Source: Paraspadella gotoi (taxonomy: Eukaryota; Chaetognatha). From it: a stretch of DNA of 64,000 nucleotides. The stretch lies in NCBI GenBank assembly GCA_051294375.1, contig CM119267.1:1875448-1939447 (forward strand), written 5' to 3'. This document shows positions 25,916 through 37,169 of the stretch, in pieces. Below the pieces are notes generated by a model that was not told where the DNA came from, ran no database searches, and was given only the letters and a program-made list of their open reading frames with translations. Within the stretch, counting starts at the first letter, position 1; every line of letters starts with the position of its first letter. The translations under genes were made by a program, and so were the position numbers.

Positions 25916-26677
25916 CGGCGAAGTTAAGAATTCGAAATTCGCCCCAAATTTTTGAAACGATGACGAATTCAGTTCTGGTTGGAGTCGTCGTCGTCTTCAG
26001 CTGTCGTTTTGTGTGTAGTGTTGTTGTTGTTTTCGTTGCGTTGTTGTGTGCTGATTGAAATCTCATTGTGAGAAAGAGAAAGGAAAAAAAAAAAGTTTTG
26101 GCGAATTTCGAAAAAGATCTCGGAGGGGGTGAGGGGAGACGAGAGAGAGCAGGAAGAGGAGAGAGACGAGAGAGAGAGAGACGAGAGAGATGAGCAGAAG
26201 AGAGAGAGACAGGGCGAAGAGGGGGCCGAAGAGAAAATGCCGTCACACTGAACGAAAGAATGACGTCAGATTTATGGTGGATCGCATCACCATGACGGAC
26301 CGACAGGATGGGAGCAAAACTACCCGAGAAGGAGGAGTGAAGGGAGGCGGGAGGGAGGGGGAAAGGAAGAATAGGGAGGAAGGAAGGTGAAGGTTGAGGG
26401 AGAAGGAAGGGGAGAGGGTAGCGATTAGCGAAATAGGAAAAGAGGAAAAAGGAAAAAAAGGGGAAAAAAGGGAAAAAGGAAAAAGGGAGGGTTGTAGAGG
26501 TCAATGGGTTTGCAAGCGATAGTTTTTGCAAAGTCAGGTGGCCGGTATGCACAACAAGCAGGCGAGGAGGAGCAGGAAGGAGGAGTAGGAGGAGGCAGAG
26601 AGAAGAATATCGGATGCAGGATATAAATCGAATGATTTGGCGAAATTTTTCATGGCATCGAAGTTAAAAGAAAAGAA

Positions 26678-26849
26678 NNNNNNNNNNNNNNNNNNNNNNN
26701 NNAAGAGAGAGAAACGGAAATGGTTCCATCTTAAATTAGAGACTGATCTGTATTTATAGATTTTATTTTACAATTGAACATTTCCTTGTTTCTTCTCTTT
26801 TTCCATTCCTTTCCTCCCTTCCTTNNNNNNNNNNNNNNNNNNNNNNNNN
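26678..26849. other. Two 25-N gaps with a short island between them
   Basis: Gaps at 26,678-26,702 and 26,825-26,849 enclose about 120 bases. The enclosed bases include a piece that repeats 29,622-29,720 of the right inverted arm. This is the boundary of the left inverted arm. Confidence 0.9.
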
Positions 26850-28007
26850 AAAAAAAAGAGAGAGGATTTTTTTTGTTTTCTTCTGCTCACCGTCAGTTTT
26901 CTCCTTGTTTTCTTTTTGTTTCTCTCTCGTCATCTTTCCTCTTTTTCCTGTTATTTTAAATGATTTTTTGCGTCGAAATCTCGAGAGAAAAGAAATTGAG
27001 ATGAGATGAACTGGAAGCCGCGTCGCTCGACGCCGATTGGTCCGATGAGCGAATACTTTTCTTCGATGGCTGATTGGTCAATCGACGCCACCTCCTCCTG
27101 TCGAGCTCGCGGGCCGTTGGGTCGAGAATGCCTTTCTCCCCCCCCAAAAAGAAATAAGGAATGAGGGGAATCTCAACCAACAAGATGATCGAAGGTAAAC
27201 AAACAAACAATATAGAAATGAATAATCTTAAGAAAGTGGAAAAGGATAATGCTGAAATAAAAGGGTGACTTTTAGAAAAGGCGGCTGGGGGGGTTTGAGA
27301 AAAGTTTGGGGTCTGGGTTGAGACACGAGATGGCTTAAGGGGATGGGATTCTTGAGATTCGTCGGGTCCATATGGATGCATCTCGAAATTCTCGTCGGGG
27401 CGTCGGACCTCGATTTTTGGGGGTTGAAAAAAAAGAAGCAAAAAAATCGTGAAAAATTAATTATTTTATATTCGGAAAAATCTTTAAGTATAATGTGTTT
27501 ACTTTCTTAAGAACAAATTGTTGTATTCAGCACGTAAAATATGGCAGTAGCACGACAATCATAATTCATAAATTGAAAATAATATTACAATACCAAACTT
27601 GCTTTTATGCGTTACAGAAAGGTTTTCTGTTTTGAAAAGTTATTCGATTTAGATTTTCATGTATACTATCTCATTAAAAGAGAACATGAAACTCAAGAAT
27701 ATGGAATCGTGGAACAGAAATGGAATCAAGCTCTCGTCTTTGGTCGAGACCCGAATGAAATCGGATAATAAGGACGGATAGGGTTCCATCCTGCTAGTGA
27801 AATCTTCTATACCCACTTTTTCTGGGATCCACTTGTATTGTTAAAAATAGCAGTAAGAATTTTGTATAGGAGTTATTCTGTCTAATGTCAGCGACGCAGC
27901 TCTCTCCTCTCGTCTCTCACTCTTTCCTTTCCTCTTTCTCTCTCTCCTTTACTTGTTTTTGTTCTTCTTCTTCCGTCATCATAAAAAGTCCACTTTTTTC
28001 TTTTTTT
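26850..28007 (+). repeat. Direct repeat, copy D, spacer of the inverted repeat
   Basis: The first part (26,850-26,920) repeats 18,195-18,269 of copy B. From about 26,940 the sequence repeats copy C with extra single bases. It sits exactly between the arms of the large inverted repeat. No gene is seen; the 161-codon minus frame at 26,956-27,441 is not conserved between copies. Confidence 0.75.
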
Positions 28008-29438
28008 TTTCTTTTCTTTTAACTTCGATGCCATGAAAAATTTCGCCAAATCATTCGATTTATATCCTGCATCCGATATTCTTCTCTCTGCCTCCTCCTA
28101 CTCCTCCTTCCTGCTCCTCCTCGCCTGCTTGTTGTGCATACCGGCCACCTGACTTTGCAAAAACTATCGCTTGCAAACCCATTGACCTCTACAACCCTCC
28201 CTTTTTCCTTTTTCCCTTTTTTCCCCTTTTTTTCCTTTTTCCTCTTTTCCTATTTCGCTAATCGCTACCCTCTCCCCTTCCTTCTCCCTCAACCTTCACC
28301 TTCCTTCCTCCCTATTCTTCCTTTCCCCCTCCCTCCCGCCTCCCTTCACTCCTCCTTCTCGGGTAGTTTTGCTCCCATCCTGTCGGTCCGTCATGGTGAT
28401 GCGATCCACCATAAATCTGACGTCATTCTTTCGTTCAGTGTGACGGCATTTTCTCTTCGGCCCCCTCTTCGCCCTGTCTCTCTCTCTTCTGCTCATCTCT
28501 CTCGTCTCTCTCTCTCTCGTCTCTCTCCTCTTCCTGCTCTCTCTCGTCTCCCCTCACCCCCTCCGAGATCTTTTTCGAAATTCGCCAAAACTTTTTTTTT
28601 TTCCTTTCTCTTTCTCACAATGAGATTTCAATCAGCACACAACAACGCAACGAAAACAACAACAACACTACACACAAAACGACAGCTGAAGACGACGACG
28701 ACTCCAACCAGAACTGAATTCGTCATCGTTTCAAAAATTTGGGGCGAATTTCGAATTCTTAACTTCGCCGAGAGATCAGGCCAATGAGAGAGTCAATGAA
28801 GTCAATAAATCCGCCAATTAGATTCTGACGATGAACCACCGATTAGCCAATAATAGATTTCGACGAAATACCATCCATCGACCAATCAGACTGCCGTGAC
28901 GATCGACGACTGACTACGACGACGATTTAGACGACTTTCCGTCGACTCGAATTAAGACGTTGACGAGATTCCGCTGATTTGGTCAATCAGATGGTCAAGA
29001 TGCTCAGTATTGATTTGTTAATTAAGACTCAACGATTTGATGATTGGTCAGGTCAAGAAGTCGATATTTATTACTGAGTTGAGGTGACGCTCTCTGGCAA
29101 TAAATTCCGCTCATCAGCGTTTGTAGGGAGAAGAGAAAAGAACAAAAACCACAAACATATACACATACAGACGGACCGACCGAAAACCACCAGCCGACCC
29201 AACCGACAGACACATTTAACCGACTGAGAGACGGACCGAAAACGGACGACAGAACACGGACCTTCCGACAGACTAACGCGTATATCTGGTCGTCCTCACG
29301 AGAATCCTAAACCTAAGAGCGTTTTTTATCTTTTTTTTTTGTCGGCAATCAGAAGCGAGGAAAAGCGAGGGCCTGACCAATCAGAGGGAGCTATCGTTTT
29401 CGGGGATGGTTACGGGAAAGCAGGAGAGGAGAGAGAGA

Positions 29439-29491
<53 letters not shown>

Positions 29492-30452
29492 CGAGAGAGA
29501 GGTGGACGATTTGTTCACGCATCGCTTATGGTACTTTAAGCAAGAAGAAATCCCCATGGGATTAAGTCCGATCATCCGTTGTCTTGATCAAAAAAGAGAG
29601 AGAGAGAGAATAGAGAGAAACGAAATGGTTCATCTTAAAATTAGATGACGGATCGTATTTATAGTTTTATTTTACAAATTGAAAACATTTCCTTGTTTCT
29701 TTCTGCTTTTCCATTCCTTTCCTCCTTCCTTCCTTCCCTCTATTTCGCTTTCCTTCCATCTTCCTTTCCTCCTCTCTTTCTTTTCCTCCCTTCCTTCTTT
29801 CCCCCTCTTTTCCCCTTTCCTTTCCTCCCTTCCTCTTTTCCTCCTCTCTTTCTTCCTCCCTGCTCCTTTTTCCTCCTCTCTTCCTTTCCTCACCTTCCTT
29901 CTTTCCCCTCGTCTTCCTTTCCTCCCTTCCTTCGCTTCCTCCTCTCTTTTCCTTTTCCTCCCTTCCTTCTTTCCCCTCGTCTTTCCTTTCCCTCCCTTCC
30001 CTTTCCTTCCTCCCCTCTCTTTCCTTTCCTCCCTTCCTTCTTTCTTCCCTCTTTAAAGAGACGCCCAGACGAGGTTCGAAATTGGGTTGTCATGGCGACG
30101 AAAGTTGAGGAAGATGGAGGAGGCGTCCACTAAGAGTACGACGACGACGACGACGACGACGACGTCCTCGGATGGCGAGAGAAACGATTTACTCGTTTTT
30201 TTTTTCTTTTTTGAATTTTGACTGAAATTTTTTCACAATTCACGCTTTACTAGACTGAGCTTGACTCAGCAACAGTCAATGTGGTCTCACAGTCAGTCTC
30301 CTACCCATCTCACCTTCTTCATTTATCCAATTCACAAAAACCACTCACGGTTACTTTCACATCTGCGTTCCAGTTTTTCCTTCACAAATTTTCACTCTTA
30401 CATTATTTTCGGTGTGAAGAATTTTTTGTGAAACTTAATCCCAAAATATTTC

Positions 30453-30483
<31 letters not shown>

Positions 30484-30581
30484 GAGCAAAAATTCTCAAA
30501 AACGTTGGATCTGGAATACTGAGAAAGTCTGAGGGGAAAATGAGAGATGGAAAGAAAGAAAGAATGAAAAAGAAGAAAGAC

Positions 30582-30613
<32 letters not shown>

Positions 30614-31167
30614 AAAAAAGAAAAGAGAAAGAAAGAGAAAAGAAGAAAGAAAGGAAAGAAAGAAAGAAAGAAAGAATAAAAGAAGTCACAAAAACAATTA
30701 AAAAAATATTTTGAACAAAAAAAAAAATGTTTTTAATTAAGTTTTGAATGATGTTAATTCATAATGAATCATTAAAGTCATTAAAATTGTGAAATTAGAT
30801 TAAGATGACGACGACATATACGACGATAAAGAGCGAATAAGGCATAGACGAAGTTTAACTACAACGAGGGTTTCGCTGTCTCATTATTCTGAAATTAAAA
30901 CGGTGGTTTATGAATGTTTATCACGTCCAAGTGAAATGTTTCATTTAAATGATTTCATCATTGGAGTTCAATCGATGGGTTGTCTCGCTCTCTCTCTCTC
31001 TCTCTCTCCTCTCTCCTCTCTTTCTCTCTTATCCATCTCTATCTCAATCTCTCTTTCCTCTCTTCTCTGTCTCCCTTTCTTTTCTCTCTCTCTCTCTCAT
31101 TCTAATCTCTCTTCTTCTTTCTCGTCTCTCTCTGTCTCTCTCTCTTCTCTCCCTCCTCATCTCCCAC
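28008..31167 (+). repeat. Large inverted repeat, right arm
   Basis: Reverse complement of 23,461-26,677. It starts at TTTTCTTTTAACTTCGATG, mirroring 26,658-26,677, and ends at a 25-N gap (31,168-31,192) right after CTCCTCATCTCCCAC, which mirrors 23,465-23,480. Identity is complete near the centre and decays outward by small indels. Confidence 0.85.
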
Positions 31168-31192
31168 NNNNNNNNNNNNNNNNNNNNNNNNN

Positions 31193-31499
31193 TTGCATTT
31201 ATAAAAGCAATGGTCTAAAATTTTTGGTAAGCCGTTGAATTTGATGTTGCTATTATTATTGCCTTCATCTTTTTTACTATTTTTGATCTTAGTTAGCTTT
31301 TTGTTGGAGGGTCAAGGGTTATGGTTTCAGATACAGATATGTCCAGTAGTGTTTACTATGCGCACAATATACCCAAGTAGTATCTCAATTAATTTGGAAT
31401 CTTCAGGAAACATTTTAAAAGGACAATAATTCAGCACTGAGACCGTTTTCGCCACGTATTTTTCATGTGTTCACTATACGCACGAAAATGACTCGACGA
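31193..31499. other. Short unique stretch after the inverted repeat
   Basis: AT-rich sequence between a gap and a further partial copy of the repeat. A 64-codon frame at 31,235-31,429 has no recognisable feature. Confidence 0.5.
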
Positions 31500-31657
31500 T
31501 AATGACGACGAAAGTAAGCATAGACAAGTTAACTACAACGAGGGTTTCGCTGTTCATTATTCTCGAAATTAAAACGGTGGTTTATGAATGTTTATCACGT
31601 CCAAGTGAATGTTTCATTAAATGATTCATCATTGAGTTCAATCGATGGGTTGTCTCG

Positions 31658-31688
<31 letters not shown>

Positions 31689-31900
31689 TCTCTCTTTTCA
31701 TCTCTATCAATCTCTCTTTTCTCTCTCTGTCTCTTCTTTCCCTCTTTCTCTCATCTCTCTCTCTCTTTTCTCGTCTCTCTCTATTCTCTCTTCTTCTTTC
31801 TCTCTCTCTCTGTCTCTCTCTCTCTCTCTCTCTCCTCTCTACTTTCTCTCTCTCTCCTGTTTCTTTATGTGTCTCTGTCTCTTTTCCACTTCTCTCCCCC
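31500..31900 (+). repeat. Partial extra copy of the inverted-repeat outer end
   Basis: The segment with ACGGTGGTTTATGAATG and TCAATCGATGGGTTGTCTCG followed by a CT tract repeats 30,898-31,160 almost unchanged. The outer end of the right arm is therefore present twice in tandem, on either side of the gap. This looks like an overlap that was not merged. Confidence 0.75.
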
Positions 31901-32219
31901 ACTCTGGTATTCATTTAAGGTAGAGAATAAAATCCTCTTGTTTTCTTTTTCCCCGAAGGAAAAACAGAAAACAAAATTCTTCTAAACAGGATAAAGAAAA
32001 TATCGAGTCGCTGTATGAGAAGAGATGAGTGGAGAGAGAGAGAGGAGACGCAGAGACTGAGATCGAGGGACAATGATAGAGAGAAGACTGATATACAATC
32101 TTCATGATGATGAGGAGAGAGAGAGAGTTCAGGATAAGTCGAGCAGAGGAGGGATGGAAAACAAGTTTGAGCAAACAATGCCAGATCTGCCCACGATCAT
32201 TTGCGGGAAGCAGCTGATC

Positions 32220-32355
32220 AGATAATTAATTAATTAATTAATTTATATTAATTTTTTTATTCGTGTCAAAATTGTTTTCCACTTTGTCTCGCCTCTCAAT
32301 CTCAAAACAACAATCTTGATCATAAAATTAATTAATTAATTAATTATTTATTAAT
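32220..32355 (+). repeat. (TTAA)n tracts
   Basis: Two ATTAATTAATTAATTAATTA runs, near 32,222-32,245 and 32,325-32,362, flank a short AT-rich segment. TTAA is the insertion target of piggyBac-type transposons, but no such element is visible. Confidence 0.8.
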
Positions 32356-32704
32356 ATTTAATTAATGCAGCTTGAATTGACATTTAATAGAAAAATATAA
32401 AAGAACATAATCAAATAGTGAAAAAGATTGTTTGTTTTTCCCATTTTAACTAATTTCCACATAGACGATTCCATCGAAACTTGATTTCCAGCTTAATCAC
32501 ACACTTTTCTACCCAAATACAAAATTTCAAGTCGATCGCCCCATCCACTCATGAGTAATTGGTGTTCAATTAGTAAACTATATTTTTTTGTTTTTTTCCA
32601 TTTAAACTTCATATCCAGCTCAATCACACACTTCCCTACCCACACACAAAATTTCATTCCAATCCATCCATCAAATCACGAGTAATTGGTGATATTTGCT
32701 AAGG

Positions 32705-32765
32705 TGGGACGGACGGACGGACGGACAGACAGAAAGGCAGACAGACAGACGGATCGATCGATGAT
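32705..32765 (+). repeat. GGAC/CAGA tetranucleotide repeat
   Basis: A run of GGAC units passes into CAGA and GATC units. It is a short simple repeat with no coding sense. Confidence 0.85.
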
Positions 32766-33274
32766 CTGACATGATATGAGTGAAGATTGGGGGGAGGTAG
32801 ACCGACGGACCGACAAAGTGAATTATAGAGTCGGAATCTGCTGATAAAGAGATCCTGCTAAAAAGGGAAAAGCGGGAGAGATGAGAGGAATGTATCTGGG
32901 ACGATGCCCCTGAAGAGGAGATTGAGACGAGACGATAGAAGAGAGAGAGAAGGCTTACGAAGAATCGAGGAGAGAATAGAGAGAGAGGTCCACTTGGCGA
33001 AGGCTCTATCGTTCGGGTTCCGCGGCAGCGCTGCTGTTCCCTGATCATATCGGACTTTCCAGGGATTTAAAAAAAAAAAATAGAAAAAAAACCTTTTAAC
33101 AAAGAACAAAGTTAATAATTTGCTTTTCCGTCGATTCACCACCCTTTTGAGCCCTTAACACCCCACTTCAGAACGACTACGAGAGAGAGAGAGAGAGAGA
33201 GAGAGTTGAGTATCCTTCTTCATCAAATCTTGGTTCCTTAAAGATTAAGGGGAGTATCTTGAACGGAACCGCCC

Positions 33275-33390
33275 TTCTCTTTTAACTTTTCTTTTAACTT
33301 ATCTTTTAACTTATCTTTTAACTTCTCTTTTAACATATCTTTTAACTTCTCTTTTAACTTATCTTTTAACTTATTTTTTAACTCATATCT
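33275..33390 (+). repeat. 12-bp minisatellite
   Basis: About nine copies of CTTTTAACTTAT with single-base variants, in tandem. It is followed directly by the 18-bp array. Confidence 0.9.
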
Positions 33391-33404
33391 TTTTATACCA
33401 GTTG

Positions 33405-33565
33405 ATCCAATTTTTCAAGTTGACCAAATTATGCTCGTTGAACAAATTATGCCCGTTGAACAAATTATGCCAGTTGACCAAATTATGTCAGTTGACCAAA
33501 TTATGCATGTCTACAGTTTGATCTTAGATCTCAGATCAAATTATGCAAGTTGACCAAGTTATGCA
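33405..33565 (+). repeat. 18-bp minisatellite
   Basis: About seven copies of a unit close to GTTGACCAAATTATGCCA, with GACC/AACA variation in the middle and one interruption near 33,510-33,535. The repeat is not spaced by unique spacers and is therefore not CRISPR-like. Confidence 0.9.
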
Positions 33566-35140
33566 AGTTGGTATACGCGCAGCTACAGCCTACTGGTAAT
33601 GATCAAAAATAATTAATTGATTCTATAGGAATTTTCATAGATTATTAAAAGTCCTGTTATCGCATTTTGTTATGTTGCATTAGTGATGATCTGTTAGATC
33701 AACAAATTGAAAGTCAAAACGAAATTATCTGTGATTTATTATCGGATTAGCCTTATTAACCTGGTAAATTATCGTAGGCAGATCCGAGATTGTTGATGCA
33801 AACTTGTTTTACAAAATTCTCTAAGTCAAAAAATTGCAACAAAAAAACCCTATAATTTAAAGCTGTAAATTATTAAGTTATTATATTATATACATTTTTT
33901 ATTTGATATTACTTTAATATGAATCAATATCACCGCCTAAATTTTAATTTGAATAACAAGTAGACGAAGCGGATTCGATAACGATTTCGGACATCAAAGC
34001 GCGAAGTGTGATTGTCTGAGCGAAAATGTGATAAAATGGGAGGAGGAGAAAAAGTGTGAATTCTGACTTCAGGAGGCGGAAAGAGTGAAAACTGTGAAAA
34101 CTTTGATACAATCACGGTTCTTCTTTTCGGTGAAACAAACGTAAAATTAAATTCTTTTTTACTTCCATCAGTGAAAAGGAAAATAAAAGTGTAAGTTTAT
34201 CAGGGAAACTTTAATACAGGAGGCCGAGGGGAGAGAGGGGTAGGGAAGAGAGAGAGGAGAGAGAGAAGAGAGAGAGAGAGTAGTAGAGAGGAGAGAGAGA
34301 GAGAGAGAAGAGAAGAGAGAGAGGAGAGAGAGAGAGAGAGCTGAACTCCCTCGAGGGAGGAGAGTGCCTCAGAGCGGAGCGGCGAAAAGGAGTCGAGGTG
34401 TAGCCGGGGGTGAAGGGGAGGTGGCCGGGTGGGAAGGTGGCAGGAGTGAGGACCTGGTGGAGGAATGGGGAAGGTGGCAGTGGGTGGCAAGGGTAGGGAG
34501 GTGGCAGGGCGGGAGTGCAAAGGATTTGGTGGAGACTGTCCGAATTGCAAAGGGAATTCGGCCGCGGGTTTTGACACCGACCGACTGAGGGCGGCGCAGC
34601 TTAAAAGGAATGCTGTTAATAGACATAATGCCACTGGTCTCATGTTCGAGACATAATATCTCATGTTATACGAACGTGATCGTCCTATCAGTCGTTGGCT
34701 CTGACGAAAATATAACAAATAAATTCGAGGCAAGTTTCGAATTAAAAATTAAATTACAAAGCTTTTTTTCGATTGAAATTTTTTTTTCACTAATAAATTC
34801 GTGACTTTGAAAAAAAATTTTCGTTTTGTTTCTTTAAAAATTCGAATTTACGAAGTTTCCTTGATTTTGGTTCTTTGTTTTTTGTTTTTTTTGTTCGTTT
34901 TTTTATTTTTTTTTCGTATCAGAAATTGAATAAGTAACGTGGTTTGTTTTTTTTTTTAGTTTTAAAATAGAATATCCTACTTTGGTTCTAACTAGTATTT
35001 AAATAATTAATTTTAATTAACTACTTAATTAAATCATTTACAATAATTTATTTTAACGTTTTATTGTTTGGCTTTGGACATCATTTTTTCCATTTAACTT
35101 TATCATTGTTCAGTTATCATTGTCTTTTTGCTGTTTGAAT
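33566..35140. other. AT-rich DNA and one GC-rich island, no firm gene
   Basis: Mostly AT-rich. A GA tract (34,225-34,340) is followed by a GC-rich island at about 34,345-34,610. The island is open on both strands: 74 codons on +, and up to 177 on - when the GA tract is counted. Without homology I cannot choose a strand, and the repeat explains most of the longer frame. Confidence 0.5.
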
Positions 35141-35151
35141 AAATTTTAGAG

Positions 35152-35326
35152 TAATAAGAAACAAAATCCGTTGGTACAGCAAATTTAGTTTTTATTTATA
35201 GATGGCAACATGTTTTCGACCGTCTTATTCATTAGCTGGTGACAGACTCGTAAATAAGAGTCGAAACCATGTCCATTATAATAAAACGTAAATTGCGTGT
35301 TAGCAACGGATTTTTTGCGTTATTAC
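35152..35326. mobile_element. Second foldback element with hammerhead-like core
   Basis: Arms GTAATAAGAAACAAAATCCGTT (left, from about 35,152) and AACGGATTTTTTGCGTTATTAC (right, to about 35,326) are imperfect complements. Inside, CATGTTTTCGAC and GTCGAAACCATG are a second inverted pair. On the + strand the loop reads CTGGTGA (35,236-35,242), a stem GACTC/GAGTC with an 8-nt loop, then GAAAC and CATGTC. That order is the order of a hammerhead core with one change (CTGGTGA for CTGATGA). It looks like a relative of the 17.2 kb element. Confidence 0.6.
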
Positions 35327-35329
35327 CAT

Positions 35330-36950
35330 CATTTATTATCAAAATGACTTTCCGTTCCAAAAATTGTAATACCCACTACTATATAATTGAAATATCGGAA
35401 AAAAATTGAAAAATACGCAATTGTTTGATAACTAAAATAAATAATAAATAAATAAATGACACAATGTGGCGAACTAATTAAATTTTCTGACTTAAAAAAA
35501 AAAAATTGTTAAAAATTTAAAAAGAATTTATTGTAAAAGTAAATCCTTCTAAAGATAGCCTGCTTGTTTGATCTGTTCGAGTTTCTGCTGCGAGATCATG
35601 TTGGTTTCGTCGGTTCTAGGTTTCTGTTTTTTTCTTTCCTCTCTCCGCATTACAAGCGACGAGCGCTGCGGTTCGCTTTTCCCGCGAAAATCTCCGACGC
35701 AAATCAACTTACATGTCCTGAAATTAATTTTCTTGCTCAAGCGGATTCAAATTTAACATAAGGAAATGAACCCAGAGGCCAGGACCAAGACTTGTCTGCT
35801 GGCCGGCGGGCATGAGGGTCTCGACTCTCTCTCTCTTCTCTCACATCTCTGTCTTCATCTCTCCTTCGTTCTCTCCATCTCTCTCTCTCCTTACCTCTCC
35901 TCTAAACCGGCGAAAAACCGCCTCCCTCATTCTCTACTTTCCTTCACTTTTTTCCGCTTCTTCTCTTCTTTTCGCTCCAAATGTTTCCTTCCCTTCTCTT
36001 TTTTTTATTTCTGTTTCTTCTCTCCTTTTTTTAATATTATATTTATTTTCTTTATACTACTTTTCCCCAGTTTAGTTTTCTCATTCCTTTTTTTCTTCCT
36101 TCCTTTTTTCTCCGCTAAATTTTCTCCCCTACTCTAATGCCTTTTTTTCCCCTTTCCTCTCTCTACATCCTTTTCTTTCCTTCCCTCCCTCTTAATCGCT
36201 TTCTTTCCTTTCCTCCTCTCTAATCCTTTTCTTCCTTTCCTCACTCTCTAATCTCTTTCTTTCCTTTTTTTCCTTCATCTTTAGCACCTTGTATGCTTAT
36301 AAAACTAATTCCGGGAACTCCTCTTTTTCTTTTCTCTACTCATGTTTCCCACTTACCCTCCCTTTCTCTCTTCTTTCGCTCTCTCTTCCTATTCTCTTGC
36401 TTCTCTCTTCAACCTCTCTCTTCCCCTTTCCGCACTCCTTCCTTTCCTCTCTCTTACTCTCTCCCCACCTCTGCTCTTTCCCCTTTCCCCAGATGTAACT
36501 CACTCCTTCTCTCCTTATCCTCTCCTCTTCCTCACCTCCCCCATCTCTCTCTTTACCCTTTCCCCACTCGCTTCCCTTTCCTCTCTCTTCCTCTCTCCCC
36601 CACCTGCTCCTCTTTCTCCTCATTTCCCCCCCTACGGGTCTCAAAGACTCCCGTTATGGCCATCGTAAACTTTAATTGGCTACAATTACAATTCTCGTCT
36701 CCGGGCAACAAATGCCCGGGGGGAGACCGTACGCGCCACCGAGTCCAGTTAACTGCGACGAAAGACCCAACTTTTGGGGAGGGGGCCGGTTAGAAGGGAG
36801 GGGGTATTTGGGGGGGCAAGTTATAGGGTAGGGGTTAAAAGGGGGTCTGTAGGCCAGGGGGAAAGAAAAGGAAGAGAGGTAAATGAAAAGAAAAAAAAGG
36901 GGGAAGATGGAGAGGAAGAAAAAGTGAGCAAAAGAGAGGAGGAAAAGGAG
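35330..36950. other. AT-rich then CT-rich DNA, no gene
   Basis: From about 35,820 to 36,640 the + strand is strongly pyrimidine-rich and yields Ser/Leu/Phe/Pro frames. Around 36,650-36,760 a less biased patch encodes about 45 codons without recognisable content. Confidence 0.5.
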
Positions 36951-36955
36951 ATGAA

Positions 36956-37165
36956 AGAGGAGGAAAGGAGATAGGAGATAAAGAGAAAGGAAAGAGAGAA
37001 AGGAATAGAGGAGAATAAAAAAGAAGAGGAAAGGAGATAGGCGATAAAGAGAAAGGAAAAGAGAGAAAAAGGTAGAGGAGATAAAAAGAGGAGGAAAGAA
37101 GATAGGAGATAGAGAAAGGAAAAGAGAAGAAACGGATAGAGGATTAAAAGAAAGAGAAAAGGAGA
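36956..37165 (+). repeat. Purine minisatellite of about 60 bp
   Basis: Three diverged units beginning GAGGAAAGGAGATAGG or GAGGAAAGAAGATAGG and containing GATAAAGAGAAAGG follow each other. They vary in length by a few bases. Confidence 0.7.
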
Positions 37166-37169
37166 TAAA

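Larger units (their letters stand above)
23461..26677 (-). repeat. Large inverted repeat, left arm
   Basis: Reverse-complement partner of 28,008-31,167. From 24,580 to 26,677 the two arms correspond base for base: paired positions sum to 54,686, for example 25,899 with 28,787. Further out they differ by small indels. The arm holds GA/CT tracts, a CTTT tetranucleotide tract, CCAAT-like motifs and a 217-codon pyrimidine-rich frame that is identical in both arms. It ends in a 25-N gap. It may be a genuine palindrome or a gap-filling artefact. Confidence 0.85.

Noticed and set aside
25899-26552. 217-codon frame on the minus strand, identical at 28,134-28,787 on the plus strand
   Set aside because: It reads along pyrimidine-rich sequence (Phe/Ser/Pro/Leu), has no domain, and the identity between copies comes from the inverted repeat, not from protein-level conservation.
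32220-32355. TTAA runs as a piggyBac insertion
   Set aside because: No transposase frame or terminal inverted repeats nearby; it is a simple repeat.
33405-33565. Possible CRISPR-like array
   Set aside because: Units follow each other without unique spacers, and the context is a eukaryotic genome.
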